Assembly (NCBI RefSeq): GCF_009391885.1
Contig: NZ_VZII01000021.1
Span: 1-64,000 of the forward strand
Reading direction: 5' to 3'
Source: Pseudomonas sp. MN1F
GTDB lineage: Bacteria > Pseudomonadota > Gammaproteobacteria > Pseudomonadales > Pseudomonadaceae
DNA length: 64,000 nt
Below the pieces are notes generated by a model that saw nothing but the letters and a program-made list of their open reading frames with translations, made no database searches and was not told where the DNA came from. A program made the translations under genes and the position numbers. Below are positions 60,681-64,000 of the stretch, piece after piece (the first letter of the stretch is position 1; every line of letters begins with the position of its first letter).

Positions 60681-60695
60681 GCGAAATGCATGCCA
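60681..60695 (-). promoter_or_regulatory. Sigma-54 promoter of the SsuA-like operon
   Basis: On the minus strand TGGCATG-CATT-TCGC, with T following, fits the -24/-12 pattern with one change in the -12 element. It lies 73 bases upstream of the SsuA-like start and heads an 8.9-kb unit. Confidence 0.68.
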
Positions 60696-60805
60696 GCTCT
60701 TGCTCGATCAGCTGCAGCCCTTGACTGGCGGGGCGTGCAGCAAAACCTTCGAAGCCTCGGGGCGGTCTTGGCCTGCTGATCGGCAGGCACGCGGTTGCTG
60801 CTGCG

Positions 60806-60820
60806 TTGCTGCTCCAGCAG
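60806..60820. promoter_or_regulatory. Enhancer-like palindrome between the SsuA-like operon and the activator gene
   Basis: TTGCTG-CTC-CAGCAG, one mismatch from perfect, starts 111 bases upstream of the minus-strand -24 element and 122 bases before the activator gene, so it may also serve autoregulation. Bases 60841-60900 beyond it are strikingly AT-rich and probably hold the activator's promoter; no confident -10/-35 pair was assigned. Confidence 0.62.
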
Positions 60821-60941
60821 CAGTGCGCTGCTGAAAATCGCATTAGTCAATAATGGAATATATAAATATTAATTAATAATTTTTTGATCTAATTTGTTTC
60901 ATGCACTATTGGGGCGCGCTTCAACTGCCAGGAAAGCCCCC

Positions 60942-62006
60942 ATGTCGCTGATCACCCATCCCAATGCCCGCGAGCTGAGCAAATCGGTGCGTGCCACCGT
61001 CCTTGTATTCAAGGACCCTCGTTCCCAGGAACTGCTCAGCCGCATCGAGCGCCTGGCACCTAGCGAAGCCAACACCCTGATCATCGGCGAAACCGGCACC
61101 GGGAAGGAGCTGGTCGCCCGCCATATCCATCACCTGAGCCGCCGCGGTCGTGAGCCGTTCGTGGCGGTCAACTGCGGTGCGTTCGCCGAAACCCTGGTCG
61201 AGAGCGAGCTGTTCGGCCATGAAAAAGGTGCGTTCACGGGAGCCACCTCGAACAAGGCCGGCTGGTTCGAGGCGGCCAACGGCGGCACGTTGTTCCTTGA
61301 CGAAATCGGCGACCTGCCGCTGAACATGCAGGTGAAGTTGCTGCGGGTGCTGCAGGAGCGCGAAGTGGTGCGCCTTGGCTCGCGCACGCCGATCCCGATC
61401 AACGTGCGCCTGGTGGCGGCGACCAACGTCAACCTGGCCGACGCGGTGGTGGCGGGGCATTTCCGCGAGGACCTGTTCTACCGCCTGCACGTCGCCACGA
61501 TTCGCCTGCCGCCATTGCGTGAGCGTCCAGGCGACATCCTGCCGCTGGCAGAATTCTTCATCGAGGAGCACTGCCGTCGCCTGGGCTATGACCGTGCCTC
61601 ACTGAGCCCGGATGCCGAACGCAAGCTGTTGGCGCACAGTTGGCCGGGCAACATACGTGAACTGGAGAACGCCATTCACCATGCGCTGCTGGTGTGCCGG
61701 CATCAGGTGGTGGCGCCAGGCGACCTGCACCTGGTCGACATGCGTCCGCTTGGGCCCGCCCAGGGGCAGGTCCCGCACGCCGTCAGCGGTGTGTCGGGTG
61801 TTGCGCCACCCAGCCTGGAGAGTGCCTTGTTGGCCTTGTTCGAACAGAACGTTGCCAACCTGTATGAACACATCGAGGAGACGGTCTTTCGCGAGGCTTA
61901 CAGATACTGCCATGGCAACCAGCTGCAAACCGGGCGCCTGCTGAACATCAGCCGCAACATCGTGCGTGCACGGCTGGAGAAGATAGGCGAATTGACCAAG
62001 GCCTGA
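60942..62006 (+). CDS. SfnR-like sigma-54-dependent transcriptional activator
   Basis: This 354-residue enhancer-binding protein starts at ATG 60942 behind AGGAAAG. The AAA+ domain fills residues 25-255: Walker [17 protein letters not shown], the sigma-54-contacting GAFTGA loop, Walker [15 protein letters not shown] and the sensor region [15 protein letters not shown] Fis-type helix-turn-helix lies at the C-terminus ([19 protein letters not shown]). No N-terminal receiver or ligand domain is present, as in SfnR, whose level rather than a signal sets activity. Orientation next to the SsuA-like unit and the shared palindromes make it the regulator of the island. Confidence 0.9.
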   Translation: MSLITHPNARELSKSVRATVLVFKDPRSQELLSRIERLAPSEANTLIIGETGTGKELVARHIHHLSRRGREPFVAVNCGAFAETLVESELFGHEKGAFTGATSNKAGWFEAANGGTLFLDEIGDLPLNMQVKLLRVLQEREVVRLGSRTPIPINVRLVAATNVNLADAVVAGHFREDLFYRLHVATIRLPPLRERPGDILPLAEFFIEEHCRRLGYDRASLSPDAERKLLAHSWPGNIRELENAIHHALLVCRHQVVAPGDLHLVDMRPLGPAQGQVPHAVSGVSGVAPPSLESALLALFEQNVANLYEHIEETVFREAYRYCHGNQLQTGRLLNISRNIVRARLEKIGELTKA

Positions 62007-62083
62007 AGCAGACGGCACAGCGAGTGTGGCCCTGTCCTGACCCAAGGGTACGATCAGGGCCCATCGCGAACGATCATTACCCT

Positions 62084-63310
62084 TCAGCCAGCCTGCGCCG
62101 CCAGGTTGTTACTGACACTGCGCCCCAGCACCAGCACCGTGACAAACCCGCAGCCCACCAGTGCCGTGGCCAGGCTCAACAGCACCGAGCTGCCCAGCTG
62201 GTCGACGATACGCCCGCCGAAGAACGAACCCAGGGCGATGATCACCTGGAACATGGCCACGAACAGCGGCATGCCGCGCTCGACATCTTTGGGCGCCACG
62301 ACGAACATCCAGATGCTGGCGCAGGCCGGGAACGCGCCGAAGGCGAAGCCCCAGAGCGCAATCAGCATCGCTGCGCCGGTCAGGCCGGTGGCGAAGTAGG
62401 GGAACAGCGCCGTACTGACGCCAATCATCACCGCCACCAGCATCAGCGTGTGGCGCACGCTCTGGTTGGCGGCGTAGCCAGCGAACAGGTTACCGATCAC
62501 CCCGGCCACGCCATAGAGCAGCAGCAGGGAGCCGATGGTCGACCCATCGAAGCCGGAACTTTGCTTGAAGAACGGCGCGACATAGGTGTACGCGGCAAAG
62601 TGCGCGAGGCCGATCAGCAGCACGGCGATCAGGCCAACCCGGGCTTGCGGGTTGATGAACAGCGCTGGCAGGTCACTGACGCGGATGGCCTTGTCCGGGT
62701 TGAGCCGCGGCAGCAGGAACAGTTGTGCCAGCAGTACCGGCACGCCGACCAGTGCAGTGGCCAGGAAGGTCATGCGCCAGCCCATCAGGCCGCTCAGCCA
62801 GGTGCCCACCGGCACGCCCAGCACGGTGGCCAGGGTCACACCGGCCATGATGATCGAGGTGGCCCTGGCCACGCTCACGCCCTTGGGCGCCAGGCGGCCG
62901 CTGAGGGCAATGGCGGTGGCCCAGAAGCCACCGATGCTGATGCCCAGCAGTACACGACCGAACAGCAGCAGGCTGAAGTCGCTGGCGTAGGCCACCACCG
63001 CGTTGGCGATGATCATGATCAGCGTCAGGCCGATCAGCAGGTAGCGCCGGTCCATGGCGCCAATGCCCACCGACAGCAGCGGCGCGGCGAGGGCCGCCAT
63101 GATGCCGGGCAGGGTCACCATCAGCCCGGCGTGGCCGGCGCTGATGCCCAGGTCGCTGGCCACATCGTTGAGCACGCCCACCGGCAGAAACTCGCTGGTG
63201 ACCAGGGCGAAGGCGCCCACGGCGACCGAGAGAATCGCCAGCCACTGTTGCTTGACGCTTTGTTGATCATGTTGGGGGCGGCCGTGAGAGGCCTGACTGA
63301 CGCTTGGCAT
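62084..63310 (-). CDS. MFS transporter, DHA1 sugar/drug efflux type
   Basis: This 408-residue permease starts at ATG 63310 (MPSVSQASHG). It has twelve hydrophobic helices. The first reads VAVGAFALVTSEFLPVGVLN, typical of the AraJ/NepI/arabinose-efflux group. The loop motif ends in GIGAMDRRYLL, and helices 4-5 carry GISIGGFWATAIALSGRLAP. It likely exports a sugar, purine nucleoside or drug. It is convergent with the activator gene and is not preceded by the sulfur-island palindrome, so it is probably unrelated to it. Confidence 0.86.
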   Translation of the reverse strand: MPSVSQASHGRPQHDQQSVKQQWLAILSVAVGAFALVTSEFLPVGVLNDVASDLGISAGHAGLMVTLPGIMAALAAPLLSVGIGAMDRRYLLIGLTLIMIIANAVVAYASDFSLLLFGRVLLGISIGGFWATAIALSGRLAPKGVSVARATSIIMAGVTLATVLGVPVGTWLSGLMGWRMTFLATALVGVPVLLAQLFLLPRLNPDKAIRVSDLPALFINPQARVGLIAVLLIGLAHFAAYTYVAPFFKQSSGFDGSTIGSLLLLYGVAGVIGNLFAGYAANQSVRHTLMLVAVMIGVSTALFPYFATGLTGAAMLIALWGFAFGAFPACASIWMFVVAPKDVERGMPLFVAMFQVIIALGSFFGGRIVDQLGSSVLLSLATALVGCGFVTVLVLGRSVSNNLAAQAG

Positions 63311-63423
63311 GTTGCTGATTCCAAGGTGAGGTCGCCTGTTGCAGACGAGGGGAAGAGGGAAAACGGAAAGGGATTGTAGGAAATAACGCCGGCGTGTCGA
63401 CAGGCGAGACACTCGATAGTATT

Positions 63424-63440
63424 CATCAACATGATTGATG
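63424..63440. promoter_or_regulatory. Inverted repeat between divergent genes
   Basis: CATCAA-CATGA-TTGATG is a 17-bp inverted repeat about 115 bases upstream of the MFS gene and 107 bases upstream of the secreted-protein gene. It resembles an operator for an unknown regulator. No regulator gene lies within the window beside it. Confidence 0.4.
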
Positions 63441-63546
63441 GAACGCTCAGGCCAGGGCACCCGCCGCGGCCGGCTAAAGAAAAGGCAATGAAACGGTAAA
63501 GGCCTTCTATGCTGATCTCGACGACCTGATTGCGCATGAGAGCACC

Positions 63547-64000
63547 GTGAACTGGACTTCCCTTATTCCCGCAACCTGCATTTCAGTTTTCGCATCGCTG
63601 GCCGGTTCAGCCTACGCTGAAACGCCGCAAGCCTTCCTTCAGCCACCGTTATACGAACTGCGCGCCACGCCTACGGGGCCCCAATGCGTGCAGCTGGAAG
63701 CCGGCCTGCCGGCGTCTGTCTGGAACCCGCCAGGTGACTACGGTCGCGAAACCTCGATGCTGTTCGAGGAAGGCAAGGTGCTGGTGCTTGGCGCCGAACA
63801 CAAACCCTCTGGCGAGCACGTCGCCCACCGCTATTACAAGCAACCCGCGCTGTGCCAGCGGGACTTGCAGCGCAAGCCTGAAACCACTTCGCCGACCAAG
63901 ACCGCGGGGGGCGATGGCCTGACCTATGTGCAACGGCTGCAGCGGGATTTCGCGGCGCGGTTGCATTTCAGCGATGCGCAGGCACAGCGCACGGTGCAGA
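63547..64000 (+). CDS. Start of a secreted protein of unknown function (partial, runs off the window)
   Basis: From GTG 63547 an open frame continues without a stop for 151 codons to the window end. It begins with a signal peptide (initiator, then NWTSLIPATCISVFASLAG, cleavage near AYA). The mature part has two cysteines and tryptophan/proline-rich stretches (PPLYELRATPTGPQCVQLEA, ASVWNPPGDYG, HRYYKQPALCQRDLQRK). I do not recognise the family. The purine run GAGAGCACC before the GTG is an acceptable ribosome site. No ATG start gives the signal peptide. Confidence 0.62.
   Translation, partial: MNWTSLIPATCISVFASLAGSAYAETPQAFLQPPLYELRATPTGPQCVQLEAGLPASVWNPPGDYGRETSMLFEEGKVLVLGAEHKPSGEHVAHRYYKQPALCQRDLQRKPETTSPTKTAGGDGLTYVQRLQRDFAARLHFSDAQAQRTVQ

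Noticed and set aside
60841..60900. AT-rich stretch as a replication origin or IHF-only site
   Set aside because: It has no DnaA-box cluster that I can see and lies directly before the activator gene, so a promoter or IHF-bent region is a simpler reading, though I could not assign hexamers.

Overview
The window reads as chromosomal DNA of a GC-rich gammaproteobacterium, most probably a Pseudomonas of the putida group. The grounds are codon use, overlapping ATGA gene junctions, TonB receptors, an acuR-acuI pair, a PcaR-like IclR operator and a sigma-54 organosulfur regulon. I recognised families by reading the translations; no database search was possible. I see no rRNA, tRNA, CRISPR array, insertion sequence or prophage.

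Left part (1-21 kb): accessory genes mixed with decaying ones. Five genes are visibly broken: a YfcF-like glutathione transferase, an MFS transporter, a D-cysteine desulfhydrase, an esterase that lost its nucleophile elbow, and a GstA-type transferase with an internal deletion. Intact modules are an HxlR regulator with an isochorismatase-like hydrolase and an exporter, a LysR gene divergent from acuR-acuI, a tautomerase-DsbA/FrnE-SDR operon, an XRE/MmyB regulator, a MAPEG protein, and an IclR-controlled cluster (AroE-like dehydrogenase, two FAD oxidoreductases, NIPSNAP protein, MFS importer) that looks like a hydroaromatic catabolic unit.

Middle (18-27 kb): a DUF2251 protein, a glycine-zipper protein, a CAP-domain protein, chromate resistance chrB-chrA, a fasciclin / anti-sigma / ECF sigma unit like SigK-RskA, and a membrane diguanylate cyclase.

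Right part (27-62 kb): a sulfur-scavenging island of 21 structural genes in six transcription units plus one enhancer-binding protein. It encodes an SsuBC-like importer (its likely SsuA partner lies 30 kb away), three TonB receptors, three cytoplasmic DszB-like proteins, one DszC/SfnB-like flavin monooxygenase, four SsuD-like luciferase-family monooxygenases, a class II aldolase-like protein, an oligopeptide-type importer with two Tat-exported lipoprotein binding proteins, a heterodimeric ABC exporter and a secreted alpha/beta hydrolase. Each of the six units is preceded by a good -24/-12 sigma-54 promoter. Upstream of these lie 15-bp palindromes of the form CTGCTG-N3-CAGCAG, the probable binding sites of the SfnR-like activator at 60942-62006. 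Read together, the island takes organosulfur compounds across both membranes, oxidises them with flavin enzymes, releases sulfite with desulfinases, and may export the desulfurised carbon skeleton. No flavin reductase is present in the window.

The right end holds an MFS exporter and the start of a secreted protein that runs off the window.
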